Source of the DNA: Mucor racemosus
Lineage: Eukaryota; Mucoromycota; Mucoromycetes; Mucorales; Mucoraceae
Length of the DNA stretch: 64,000 nucleotides
Assembly: GCA_027405735.1 (NCBI GenBank)
Contig: JAPEHQ010000017.1
Span: forward strand, 813,501 to 877,500
Direction: 5' to 3'
Position 1 is the stretch's first letter, and each line of letters starts with the position of its first letter. Below, in pieces: positions 24,070 to 35,800 of this stretch. Under the pieces are notes generated by a model, which did no database searches, had not been told where the DNA came from, and saw nothing but the letters and a program-made list of their open reading frames with translations. The translations under genes and the position numbers were made by a program.

Positions 24070-25574
24070 CTATAATTTTATTGCTGGAGCTACGTTGTAA
24101 GCAGTAAATGCAATAATCAAAACTATCATAAAAATACTTAAAATAACATATTTTGTATCAAAAAAACCTAGCAATGGATCGTTTTGAATAGGTAAATGTT
24201 GTAGCTGGCCTTTATTCAAACTTTCCTTGATGGCATTCCAGTAATATCCCATCCAATTTTTACGAATCAACTCTTCTTGTCCAACTGGTACGCCAATTTG
24301 ATTTACATTTACTGTAACACCATCTTGATTTTCTATAAATTTGAGCGTTACCGTAGAGAAATGATCTTTTCATCATGGAAGCTTTAGTCAATTAATCAAA
24401 AAACACTTTTTAAATCTACCTTGAGGCCAGTTTTTAAGTCTCCATGTTTGCATAATACTCTTTCCTGGTGTCTATATTCAAGTTAATATAATACCATTTC
24501 CATAAATTATCAAGATCTTACTGCTTGCATTAAAGTACCATGGACATTTCCATCAAACAATTCAAACTCGGTGCCAATGCGCTTTGACACTTTAGCCTTT
24601 CCATGTGACCAGATGTTAGCACGTTGAGTGTCCAACAAGGCTTCATATATATCTCTTGGAGTCGCTCCATTAAAGTCATACGAATGCTCAACGATACTAG
24701 TTTTGACTACTACATTTTCGTTGGCTGTTGTCTTTTTGGCAAGTGTCGGTGTAGCTGTTGTTACTCGGTTCTTTCTTTGTACTAACTCGGGTGCTGGTGG
24801 TGCTGAATGTTTATCCGCATATAAATCAGAGCTATGTTCTATAGTATCATGCAATGCTTATTAATACAATGAATTTTTGAATACAAACAAAACTTACGAT
24901 CGACTAAATCACGAGTAAAATGGGAAAACTTTGTCGCAAGCAAGGGAGCTAAATCAGATCGAATGAGTCTTTTAATTTCATCTCCTGAGCCACTGTTAAT
25001 TTGGATATTGAACTTGTGTATATATATATGTGTGTGTGAGTTATATAAATTCATTACTTGTTACACATGTTAACCTCACGGCTTCCTTACCACATAATCG
25101 TCCAATTCCGTATCATAGGCAACTTCAGGTACCGTGATGTTGCCAAACACAGTAGAGCCGTCTTTTGACTTTCCTATTGATATTTGTTTAGATTTTGTTT
25201 ATACACACAATAAAAAACATACGCATATATACACGTTACCTTGCCAGCTCAGCTTTAAAGCTATATCATAAATCGCCAGCAGTTTGCCTTTGCGTTGATT
25301 AAGGTCTACATCTCCTGTACATTCATCCAAACTGGTAATAGAAACATGCAAGTTGTTCTTATCAGCTGATGTACCAACCAACTTCTTTGTCAAATAATTT
25401 TTAGCCCAAAGTCTGCAGTCCTTGTTGACCCTGTATTTATTTATTAAAAAAGAAATTTAACTGATGTGTTGCTATCTCTTACCAATGCCTGTTTACAACA
25501 AGTTAGTCATTTTTACAATCGTGTTTTCTACTGTGTAAAATATACCAGTTATTGACATTTCTCATGTCAGTCAT
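24070..25574 (-). CDS. AHA1: AHA1-type activator of Hsp90 ATPase with C-terminal membrane segment
   Basis: Eight exons (25546-25574, 25483-25488, 25240-25430, 25091-25173, 24898-25012, 24522-24838, 24420-24471, 24070-24365) join in frame to 362 residues. The N-domain opens with NNWHWVNKDC and continues LNQRKGKLLAIYDIALKL, as in yeast Aha1, which binds the Hsp90 middle domain. After a Lys/Thr/Ala-rich linker, the AHSA1/START-like C-domain shows EHSYDFNGATPRDIYEALLD, KIxxKW-like MQTWRLKNWPQ and GVPVGQEELIRKNW. Known Aha1 proteins are soluble and end soon after this point. Here about 30 further residues include a hydrophobic stretch (337-356) followed by a short lumen-length tail, suggesting tail anchoring in a membrane. 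Exon 2 is only 6 nt. The acceptor of exon 6 could instead lie 15 bp upstream. Confidence 0.88.
25483..25488 (-). other. AHA1: 6-nt microexon (exon 2 of the AHA1-like gene)
   Basis: On the minus strand GTAAACAG, then GCATTG, then GTAAGAG: acceptor, six-base exon, donor. Inclusion turns TG-G..GTC into TG-GCATTG-GGTC, coding W-H-W-V, the invariant NNWHWV motif of the family. Skipping it keeps frame but deletes H and W. Confidence 0.85.
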
Positions 25575-26149
25575 TGTTGCTGTTTATCGTTCTTTTTTGT
25601 ACGAAAAGAAAAGCTTCCCTCCTCTTTTATTTTTGCACTACCGTGATTTTAGGACAGAGATCGGGGGAGTAAAAATATCGTTGCACTTGCATACATCAAC
25701 AAATCATTGATCAGTTAAGCTTGCCACTTTTGAAATTGTAGCAAAGTTTGTTCTGAAATGCAAGTTTCTTTGATAAAAATATCGGATTCTGATAAGATGA
25801 AACACTTCATCTTACATGGTGGTAAGTTGACATTAGTTATGCATTACACTTTAATTGCGAGCAATAAAAAAAAGTGTTTTTTTTAAGAAAACCAGATGTT
25901 GTAAAGCTTCTTTGGGAGAAGATTCCGTTCATTAAGCAATCCAAATGTTCTTTCATCTTCCAGAGCTTAAAAAAATATATTCACATACCTGAAGTTTTGA
26001 AAAATGTTACTATGAAAGCTCTCTTCATATAGCGGTTGCTAGGGTTCCATCTAAATTGCTTGAAATGTTATTTAATTTTAAAAATCTGCATCTTTCTGGG
26101 CAAAAAATCAAGCCATCTAGCATTTGGTCGGCTCAAGTTTTTTTGTAGT
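25575..26149. other. upstream region of the AHA1-like gene, no gene seen
   Basis: Promoter side of the AHA1-like gene, then AT-rich DNA. A frame from about 25,970 (QSLKKYIHIP-like, KLLEMLFNFKNLHLSGQ) has ordinary amino-acid composition but is broken by stops. It may be part of the adjoining LINE relic or of the target. Confidence 0.4.
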
Positions 26150-26809
26150 TTGTTTCAGTATATTGTGATTTTTCAAAACCTTGGCTTGTCTAGTATAACT
26201 AAAGATATGCATTCCTCATCAAAAAATCTTCAGTATGATATGATACACAAACAAAGCTTGGACAGGTTGCTATTATATACGAGGAAAGCCAAAGATGTAG
26301 AAGATGACAAATGCTTATTATGCAATACATTAGAAGATGCTAAACATCTATTGATAAGCTATCGACACAAATTAGGCATTTGGGATGGAGTATTTAAAAA
26401 GTTCTTGGGATACTCTACCACGGTCAACTATTACCAAATCTACCAGTCAATTGCTAACTTCAACTTGAATCAATACATTATTACAACATTATACCTTACC
26501 TTGATATCAAGGTTACTATATATATTAGAGCTATTTTCCTTTATAATGAAAATAATTTGGAAACACCACTACCTACAGATCATTGAAAATGTTTCTATTG
26601 ACATCAACAAAGTTTGCAAATATATTCATGCAGAACTGATGAAATTTCCAAATCTTAAGAATAAATTTATCTATTAGCTTTATCAGTCTATATGGTAAAT
26701 CACTTTGTTAGCATACAGTTTTCCACCATTTGACTTATTTAATTTATTTCTAAAAAGTATCTAATATATAAATGAATGTCCATCCAAAAAAAAAAAAAAA
26801 AAAAAAAAC
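26150..26809 (+). mobile_element. 5'-truncated LINE (non-LTR retrotransposon) with poly(A) tail
   Basis: The frame ending at 26,677 matches the C-terminus of the LINE ORF2 at 48,842-49,411: DKCLLCNTLEDAKHLLIS against DKCHLCNLREDSMHLLIS, then FKKFLGY and FNLNQYIITTL. The final Cys of the C-x2-C-x7-H-x4-C knuckle is Tyr here, and stops interrupt the upstream part. A 3' UTR of similar layout leads to 24 A residues at 26,786-26,809. It is a dead 5'-truncated insertion abutting repeat family B. The 5' junction and duplication are not resolved. Confidence 0.75.
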
Positions 26810-26811
26810 TA

Positions 26812-29300
26812 GAATTTGAATTTTCGAAATATTCAATTTTTCATGGTTTTCTATCTTCAAAATCGTAGCGTGTCCTCTTTTCTATGACTAACATCATACT
26901 AAACAATTTTAAAATTTATCTTACACACTAAAAAGTATATAAAAATTGGTCGCATTATGCTGTCTATTCTTGAATTCATTTTATATCTCACGAAAGATAC
27001 AAAAACAGCTAAAATTCACTGCTTTTTCCTTGAAAACTGGGTCTCATATTTAATTCCTGCCCAACTTTTTTTTTCACTAAATAACACCAAGAAAAAATTA
27101 TATGCCAATGTACCTGAGATGTTCAGCTTTAATCTAAAAACAAGTATCCAAAAATATCCTATTTTTTACAATTAGTATTAACTTTTCAGTGCTAATGTTT
27201 CAGATTTTTTACGCGTATTTCACTGCTAAAGTATTGACAACTTTGAGGCTTCATATCTCTAGAAATAATTAAGCTATACTAACACTTTTTAATAATAAAA
27301 CTTACTTGTTTTAAAGTGCTCTATAGCATATTTAAGTATAAAAAAATTCTGAGCACTTTTATTTTTTTTCATTTTTTTGGCATTTTTATAGTAGGTTTCA
27401 AAATATTTGTTAAATCGAGTAGGAGTTATTTTTTACTCATGTCATCAAGCTCGTTGAGCTCTCTCGGATCCAATTTTGATTTTTTTAAAATATTGATTTT
27501 TCGTGGAGATATCCTCAAAAATGTATACAAAAAGGTATCTCCATTTCTAGCTTCCATTTTCCCCTTATATACCCTCATCCCAAATTCTGAATCTGAAAAA
27601 AAATTGGACGAAAATCTCGCTTTCTCCACAAAAAATGTAGCTAAAAAATTAAATAATAGCTCGATCGATAGGTAATTTTTTTGCGCATTATTACCGTTTA
27701 TTATACTTTAAATATGCCTATAAAAAGTAATGTGTATCTTCAAAAAACCTCTAAAATTTCAATTGCATTTTATGCAGAATTTAATGTAAAACATTTGTTT
27801 TAATTTTATTCAAATAGATGCAGAATTCAAACCTGTACAAAAACCATTTAATACGCTAGGTCTACTTACTTTGTAGTTTATGAGCATTTAAACGATTTTG
27901 TTTTTTGAATCATTTTTTGATCGATTTCACAAATTGATTTTGGAATCCAGTTATTATAGATTTCAAGCTGTAATGTAAAATATTACTCTAATAATTTCAA
28001 TAAAAAATTAGTAATTTTTGCTGAAACAAAGAATGGAGAGTAGCTTTCAGTTGGTTCTGATGTATCATTCTTAAACCGGATCATGTCAAATCCAAAAAAG
28101 TAAACAATAACAGATCCGGAACCGGAAGTTCCTTAATTAAATATTAACTATACAATGCTCCTAAAAGCATGGTATAGAAGCATGGTATAGAAACATGGTA
28201 CAAAAGCATAATACGCCAGTGCGATATTCCAACATGATATACCAACATGACACATTACTATTAAATAACATCTAAACTACCTTACCACACCATTAATTCC
28301 CAAAATCAAATGGTATATAAACCCTATTAATTTCATTCCAATAAACGATATCTCTTTACTTGATTAAATTTCTAACTTTATTAACCTAAACATATTTTGA
28401 TAAATCAGGCTCTATCTTGTGAATACAAAAAATCAATACCTTAATTTTGATGCTTAATTTTTTACAATCGAGTTTAGGTCAATATGATTAGATCAATGAG
28501 TTATATTCATCTACTGACCCTCTTATTTTAGGACAAATAGCAATAGCCATAGAGGGAAGAAGGTACATTGTGGTTTAAATTGGACGGGAATCGGCTCAAT
28601 ATTGGGCGAGAGAAAATTTGGAGCTCTTTTTGAAAATTATTTAAATCCTCCTCGGTAAATCTTGATCCAAACTTTATCCAATTCTACTTCATTTGTTATA
28701 TCAAAATATACTAATATAAAAATAATCTGCTAAAAGATACATTTTGTTAATTCAATTATTAATACTTCCTATTTATTGTATATGTTTTCTAAATAGTTAT
28801 ATGATTATTAAGATTATTAATTAATTACCAGGTATTGCGATTGAGATACTTGATATGATTTGGGAACAAATCATATACAATATGAAATTTGTGGAATTGG
28901 GAATATGTAATTGTATTATTTGGATAAGAGATAAGATGTAAAATTGCCTATGTTACATTCTTGTCAAGTGCAATGGAACTACATACGAAAAACGCTTGAT
29001 AATAATAAAATAACCTAATTTCCAAGTGTCGCACATAGAATGTGATGCCACTTAAAATGTAAACATTGAATAACAATAATAAACAAACGTTTCAACTGAA
29101 CGCAATAATAACAAACGCATGCTAAAAACATGAGATACCTTTTTGAACCATACATGTCGTGTAGATGATACAGTAGCATCCTTAATCACGGTGCAATCAA
29201 TTACACAAATGACATACAATGTATATCAATACAGGATTCTGTCTAAATCGATAATAGTAATAAACAAACATATCAATTTAGCCAACTAATTATCTATATT
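26812..29300 (+). repeat. repeat family B, copy 2; left arm of a long inverted repeat
   Basis: Matches 41,600-43,850 in inverted orientation over its length, with very few differences around 27,300-27,700 (five amino-acid changes in a 119-codon frame). Relative to that copy it carries a 350-bp solo LTR (28,058-28,407) and about 290 extra bases near 28,710-29,000, and lacks the MITE. It also aligns in blocks with 18,320-19,210, 54,440-55,350 and 63,880-64,000. Confidence 0.85.
28058..28407 (+). mobile_element. solo LTR with 5-bp target-site duplication
   Basis: Begins TGATGTATC and ends GATAAATCA (TG...CA), flanked by GGTTC at 28,053-28,057 and GGCTC at 28,408-28,412, one mismatch. Internally it has GGTATATAAACCC (TATA-like) and CAATAAACGATATCTC (polyadenylation-like). 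The sister copy of the host repeat lacks it, reading GGTTC straight into TATCTTG. No internal retroelement genes remain. Confidence 0.85.
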
Positions 29301-30541
29301 AAAGTTGCACTATATCAATATAATATGATTCAAGTATTATATAAAAATTATCACCCCTTAATTCAAGATTACATATAATAGGTAGAGCAACAATAATAAA
29401 CAGCCATTACCCAAAAGGTCAATATTGTCAACCCCTTATGGCTAATGCTCTGCGTGATTTACCCCTTAAAATATTAAATTAATAACAATGTACTCAAAAC
29501 TAAAAGATTACAAAATATAAATTTATTCAAGTCTGATGGTATCCAAGTTCTCCAAATTACTATAAATACCCTCAAAAGTTTTCAATTATTTTAAACGTTC
29601 CGAAATCTTTTGTAATAAAAACTTTAGCTGATTATAATTGTATTTCTACTGTTTTTATTTTCATATATTATTATTTTAGTAAACAGCATCGTTATTTACA
29701 CTACGGCCAAATGTTTCAACCCATTGGCGGATTGATTAGCTCACATGGGCTGAAAATCAGATATTGTGCTTATGAAGTAGCCCAAATGTGCTTAATTTTC
29801 AGATCAACGCTTTTTTACAAATTATAAAAAGTATTACAACAGCATTAAAATTAATACTAGATACACCTGGAAAATTACAGTGTATAATAATTACTTTTAT
29901 ATGAATTGGCCGCTTTATCATTGAGATGCAACAGTTTCAAACTATGAGACAAAATGAATTCAGCCCATGAGCTTCATAAAAAGACCAAATGAGCGCATCA
30001 GATTTTTTGAGCCTTTTTGAGCTTTTTTATATTTCAATGAAGTTTTTCAGCTTTTATCAACTATTACTTGCAGATACATATAACAGCCTACAAAAAAACA
30101 AACAGGTGAATACAAATCAATATATAAATTTAATAAGAAGCTAAAACCGAGTTGAAATAATAAAAATTGATGGTGAATCAATCATTTAAATAGACACATA
30201 CCATTGGACTATCAATATACTGTACATCCACTGACATGAAAAAGATCATTTAAATATCTGTTCTGATCATAGGTATATAACTGTTTTTTTAGTATATATA
30301 CCTTTTTTTTTATTTTATGTTTATAAAAGTACGGTAATTTACTATAGATTCCATAATGCGTAGTTAAACATATAAGAAATATAAAAATATACTATTGATT
30401 TATAAATTGTAATTCATTTGTGCTTAATTGTTTTGGTTGTGTAATATAAAGAGTTAAAAAGAATATTTATTGATTATATATATAGTAGAATTAAAAAAAA
30501 GCGAGGAAAAATAGCCTGGAGATCAGAGATACTGCCAGCTA
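29301..30541. other. AT-rich gene desert inside the inverted repeat
   Basis: No coding frame. A weak inverted pair (AGCTCACATGGGCTGAA near 29,738 and TTCAGCCCATGAGCTT near 29,957) may bound another small MITE-like element. Confidence 0.4.
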
Positions 30542-30668
30542 ATTCCTCTTATAGTTATGACAGTAAGACAGTTCGCGTCTTGTTGTTTCATTTGTCAACA
30601 GTTTTGATACAATATCTCCAATTGAGAGAATTTTCATTGTTTGAACTGGTTTATGGTTCTCATCAAAC
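30542..30668 (-). pseudogene. distal fragment of a transposase-like gene split by the hAT element
   Basis: Reading leftward from 30,668 the frame is open for about 42 codons: DENHKPVQTMKILSIGD, then VSKLLTNETTRRELSYCH. It ends at a TAG (30,541-30,539), after which related-looking sequence continues in another frame with a further stop. It continues exactly the frame that stops at the right border of the hAT element (34,820). Confidence 0.6.
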
Positions 30669-30959
30669 TAGGATTTCACACCCAACGTATCGTATTATGG
30701 TCAACCGAGTTTGACTGTTATAACGGGCCGTTTTTTATGCAGACTCGGATGGGGGTATTCGAGTTTTTTTTTTCGTGTCACCTAAACTCGAAAGTGGGAT
30801 TCGAGTTTTGGCTTTCAAAAAATATGTGAAATTGTGAAATAATCAAATATACGTACATTAACGTATAATTTGACGAAGGGTGATTTAAAAATGCTCTGAT
30901 TTATTGAAATTTGAAAGATAAACGTATGAAATCATGCAAAAAATAAAAAAAAATACTGT

Positions 30960-31210
30960 TTAATTATGAGCTTATAAAGAGAGTTTATGTACTAATTGAA
31001 TGAGTGTATTGAATTTGAATGGTAATGTAATTAGAATAAACATATGAATATCGTATGAATATACTGTAATTGAACCATGCTTTTATACTTTAATTGTAGC
31101 GTGATGATAGAAGCATGGAATGTAGCATTGTCTGATTTGCGCTATTAAACATCATGGTTTGACAAAGGTTCTAAATAGGTAATTTGGTAATTTCTGATTC
31201 TGATAGATCA
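30960..31210 (-). mobile_element. LTR-like remnant nested in the hAT element
   Basis: Its right 160 bp match 20,340-20,515. Its left part read on the minus strand has an AATACACTCATTC-TACATAAACTCTC arrangement like the LTR core. It lies upstream of the transposase start. Confidence 0.4.
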
Positions 31211-31476
31211 TGCTTGCTTGTCTTTTATTTCATGTATACTTTATACATATACTCGTTATTTTGAATGAAAACGTGCTTCTGTAACAACATTATTACCGCG
31301 CAAGTCATTACCATTTATAAATTGTATGCCATGAGTGAGAGTGATTTTTTGACGTAATGTTTACATACAATAAAGTAAAAGTTTTCTAATTTTTTGTATA
31401 TATAAGCTACTCTATCTTTGAGGTTGAGTTCCTTAATTTTTTGTTCATCTAAACATTTTTATTATAAATAAAAGAA

Positions 31477-34400
31477 ATGAGTGAACAGCCTCATGATAGC
31501 CATGATCCTTTTTCAATTCCAAGCCTTATCCAACGTGTTTCTTCCTATTCATCTATGGGAACTTCTTCAACTACTGCATCTTTAACTGACAGATTTAGAG
31601 GTAGTTTACCTTTTGAAGGGCTAGAAGAAATTAGGCGGCATAATAGGACAAGCAGAATATCGATAAGGTCAGAAGTAACAGGAAAGGAGCATGATATACC
31701 ATGGTGTGGAAGTGACAGGAGGGAGGCAGCAAATTATGACAACAAAGTGCACCGGGCTTGGAAATGGTGGAATATATATGGTTATGGAATGAGAGTTGAT
31801 GATTTTATACATTGTACTGTAAAGAGAAGAAAAGGAGAATGCTTCGAAAAATTTTCTAGTTCAAAAGGATCAAGTACAAGCTTTCGAAAACATCTTGAAA
31901 ACAAACATTTTAATCTTACTGAATCCAGACGTGAATATTATTTTATCAATCAATCATAAATTCGCATTCATTAACATGTTACATTGCACGTTAGATAATA
32001 TAATTCTTAAATTATTGACGTTTTCGAAAGAACAAATTACTGATTGGGAAGATAAAACAGACAGAGAAAAAGAGATTTATAACTATGATTTTGTTCAAAG
32101 CTGTCTCACGCAAGAAAATAAGCCTCATCTGGACAGATATCAAAAAGAACAAGACGAAATTGATACAATCGATGAGGAGCCCCATACAAGAGAAGCTTTT
32201 CTTAAACTATTTACTGATTTCATTATAGCTAATAGATTGACAATAAATTTTTCTGAAAAAAACATTACTTTGGAAAAGCTTATTCAATTCAGCAGCAGAA
32301 ATAGTGGAAATGATGGCTCAAAATCGTACGATCCAATACTGATACCTCCCAAGAAAAATAAATTGAAGGATTTGCTTATTCAAAAATACTTGGATCAAAA
32401 GGAAATAATTAAAACCACTCTGCAAGAGCAAGAATTCTTAAATTTTACAACTGATTTGTGAAAGAGTGATACTAGTGAGTAAAAAGTACTACATATACTT
32501 TCTTCATTACTGACTTTATTTAATGATGCAACGTAGACAAGTATTTCATGGGAATAACAGCACATTACATCGACAAAAATTGGAAGCCGCAACAAATAAC
32601 AATTGCTATTAAATACATGAAAAATGCTTCTCATTCGGGTATGCACCAATTTATACAATTCATAAATGTTGATTTGTTTTGATACTGACATTCATAAAAA
32701 GGAAAAGATCTTGGAAAATTATTCCTTGCAGTGTTGGATGACTATGGCATCAAAAACAAATTATTCTGCATAACAACCGATAATGCATCAAATAATGGAT
32801 CAATGGGAGAATATATTGAAAAGGTAGCAGAAGATGATGAGTCTTTCAATTTCAAAAAGAAGGAAAACATGATTTCCTGTTTTGCGCACGTAATCAACAT
32901 TGTATGTCACGATTTAATTGAAAAAGGGCTAAAAGCAAAAGCACCAAATGATAGCGCAAACATGGAAGCTGTTATGGAAGATGTAAGTATTTGATTAATT
33001 ACATGAAATTATTTATTGAATTAATTGGATCTAAAACCATCCAGATAAACAAAAGTGGTGCCGAGGGTAATAATCCCATTGATAGGCTTCGTAAAGGTTG
33101 CGCTAAAATCAAACTTTCTAACCAATTGACATGTGTCTTTGAATCAAATAAGAAGATATTAAAACTGCCTGATTTAGCAATAATAGTCGACTGTTCTACG
33201 AGATGGCACTCTACAAAACATATGATAGATCGGTTCTTGGTGGTAAGAGAAGCATATAGACTGACAGTGAATTCAGACGACGATATACGTGAAAACTGTA
33301 GTTTAAATGATGAGCAAATCCAGTATATTACTATTGTTAACGAAGTATTGACAAAATTCGAAAAAATAACAGTTTGGCTCTCAAGTCAGCAGTAAGTAGC
33401 AATATTACAGCTTTTATAAAAATAGTATACCATACAGTACTAATTAACTTCTCCAGGTATACAACTATTAATAAAACAATCGTTTTATTTAACCGTTTAT
33501 TTGACCAATTGGACGCATTTCAAGAAAAAAACCCACATTTGGCAGACGCTATTCAGTGTTGCAAGGATAAGCTATCGAAGTACTATTCTAAGACTGATTT
33601 AACAAGTGTTTATGCAAATTCCACCTTGGTTGACCCGAGTCTGAAGTTTTCATACTGGTACTACTTTTATCTTTCTTGTAGCTGATGATGCTTATTATTT
33701 TTATTATTTTAGGAAAGATCAAAAATGGGAGAAAAATATAATTGATGAACAAATAGCTGTTTGCAAGGAATCATTTTCCTCATTTTTAGAAAAGTATTAT
33801 GCTAGAGAACTAGATGGTAGTAGTAGTAGCAAAACAGTGATGTACAGAATGATCTATGGAAATGAAGCAGGTAATTCATATCTGTTCTGTATTTTGATTT
33901 ACATTACTGATATATAACATTTTTTGCATCAGGCCCATCGACATCAACAATTATGGACATTGATAGTATTGACTCTTCCGATTCTTCTTATAATACTTCT
34001 GATAATGAAGATATAGTTGGCTCAACTCGACCATCTAGATCACAAGAAGATGAAAGATATAAAAAGGTTCAGTTGTACGAAGGAAATGTTGACATAATCA
34101 AACATTATGTTGAAACAAATGCTGATTTGAAAAGGTACCTTGACATTGACCACAGAAAAGAGTACAAGTCGAAGTTGAAATTGCGCAGATATAAATTGCA
34201 AAATGGTAAAGCTGTCATTTATGTAATTTTGATAACATTTACTAATGGAGCATTTATATAAAACACAATAGATGATGATGACGATGACACTAACGATGAA
34301 GACGAAGTTGCCATAACCAACATGGAACTTGGAAAAAAATATGCGACCTTGCCCCTAAAATTTTGGAAGCAGCATGAAAATCTTTTTCCAACACTATCAT

Positions 34401-34570
34401 TATTTGCTAAAAAATATTTATCTATTCCTGCTACAAGCGTCCCTGCCGAAAGGCTATTCTCACAAGCGAAATATGTCATAAATAATACAAGAGCCAAGCT
34501 GCATCCAGATACTGGAGAAAAAATTGTGTTGCTAACTTGTTGGCAAAGTGAATTATTTACCAAGGTGTAA
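31477..34570 (+). pseudogene. hAT transposase, nearly intact but with a stop at a conserved Trp
   Basis: Exons can be followed through the GT-AG introns: about 31477-31930, about 32000-32474, 32537-32638, 32702-32982, 33045-33391, 33457-33657, 33713-33870, 33933-34205, 34272-34570. Order of domains: a degenerate BED-type zinc finger (HLENKH retained, the paired cysteines not), the RNase-H-like catalytic core with FTTDL, MGITAHYID, ITTDNASNN, SCFAHVINIVCHD and DCSTRWHSTKHM, and a C-terminal hAT dimerisation domain (LSIPATSVPAERLFSQA). The codon after TTDL, normally TGG, is TGA at 32,459-32,461, so the protein would stop about one third of the way in. The first intron is not certain. All other introns keep frame, so inactivation looks recent. 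Confidence 0.85.
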
Positions 34571-34819
34571 TGTAAAATCATGTGCCTTAATTAGTTTTTT
34601 TAGTTGTTAAATTCATGAAATAAATATCGATGCATGATTTCATATATGTATATTAATTTGTCAAAGCTGATATTATAACGGTCTGCTCAAGACGACCCGA
34701 TACTTGCTTCCACCCCGTTATTTATCTGAGTTACAAAAAAAACGGACCGTTTTCCAACTCGAATCGAATAGCCGTTTCCGTTAAAACTCGATTCAAACTC
34801 GAATCGAAGCCCATTCCTA

Positions 34820-35800
34820 ATCAAAACGATCTCTTTCACAACATTCGCATGTTTCGTCTTCATCATTCAAGTTATACAGCTTATATCCTTGCACACAGAT
34901 GTCATATTTGTGGGTTACAATTGACGATTTCCTTTTCAGTAAATCTTCTACGGCAGGACCATGCATTATTTGTGCATCAGCTGCCTCTATTTTAGAAGTT
35001 ATAACTTAAAAGGTAATTCAGTCAGAGAAATGTAAAGCATCTACCTTTTTTCATTTCATCATGATCTCTAATCATTGTATTCAGTAAACGAACTAATTGA
35101 CGGTGACATTCACGAGGTACAGCGTATTGAGAAGCAAGGTCAGCAAGAAGAATACTATATAATTCAACCTTTTTCAAATCTTCAAAAGGAGTACCAGAAT
35201 CACCATCGATAAATTTGCCGGATGTTTTGTATGGAATATTGAGATTTACACCTTCATCACCAGAAGTGCCATCTTCAATATCGCCAGAATCATCTTCGAC
35301 TATATCACCAAAAATAATTGGATCATCATCATAATCATCTGTAAAAAAATCCAGTATTGGTAAGTAATGGTAATGGTAGCAGTGTAAAGTAAAGAAGTAA
35401 ACTTACATGTTTCAATATTTTGATCTTTCATTTGAATATTTCCATCATCGTCGCAATTCATATTTTCATTATTTATAGCGTTATTATCTATATCTGACCG
35501 ATATTTATTGACATTTGCAGTTACTTGAGTGCCTTCCGTATCTATCAAAGTAGAACTCATAACAACACCAGTATGTGTACGCACTACCGCTAACCTGTGC
35601 TGCACAAGATGATTTTGCTGTGCCCAGGTGGACTGCACACTATAGCCTGAGCTGTTGTGCCCACTGAATATGGCTAAAAAAATAACAAGATGCACACGAA
35701 CACAACAAAAAGCCTGTATGCGCATGACATTAATACCATGAGTGCATAATAATAAAGCTACCCATAAGCATATCATTATTCCTATTTGTGTATAATAATA
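34820..35800 (-). pseudogene. proximal part of a transposase-like (Tnp2/CACTA-like?) gene interrupted by hAT
   Basis: On the minus strand three exons can be read. The first (from about 35,700 to a donor near 35,405) is Ser/Asn-rich with a GHNSSGYSV-STW segment. The second is acidic (DDYDDDPIIFGDIVEDDSGD), then IPYKTSGKFIDG and VPRECHRQLVRLLNTMIRD. The third starts AADAQIMHGPAVEDLL and has HKYDICVQGYKLY, then CECCERDRFD, a zinc-ribbon-like element. It runs into the hAT terminus at 34,819. The layout recalls N-terminal parts of fungal Tnp2-type transposases, recalled by eye only. The start codon and first exon are uncertain. Confidence 0.5.

Larger units (their letters stand above)
30669..34819 (+). 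mobile_element. hAT-superfamily DNA transposon with 8-bp target-site duplication
   Basis: The right end reads inward TAGGAATGGGCTTCGATTCG, the usual hAT terminus with subterminal repeats of the CTCGAATCGA type. The left end reads TAGGATTTCACACCC, only partly matching, so the termini have diverged. Flanks are ATCAAAC (30,662-30,668) and ATCAAAAC (34,820-34,827), an 8-bp duplication with one base lost. The borders are supported independently, because removing the element and one duplication copy restores an open frame in the flanking minus-strand gene. It encloses a transposase gene and an LTR-like remnant. Confidence 0.8.

Noticed and set aside
27316..27675. 119-codon frame repeated at 43,070-43,429
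   Set aside because: Phe/Ser/Leu-rich translation antisense to the more protein-like short ORF; five amino-acid differences between copies show no codon constraint.
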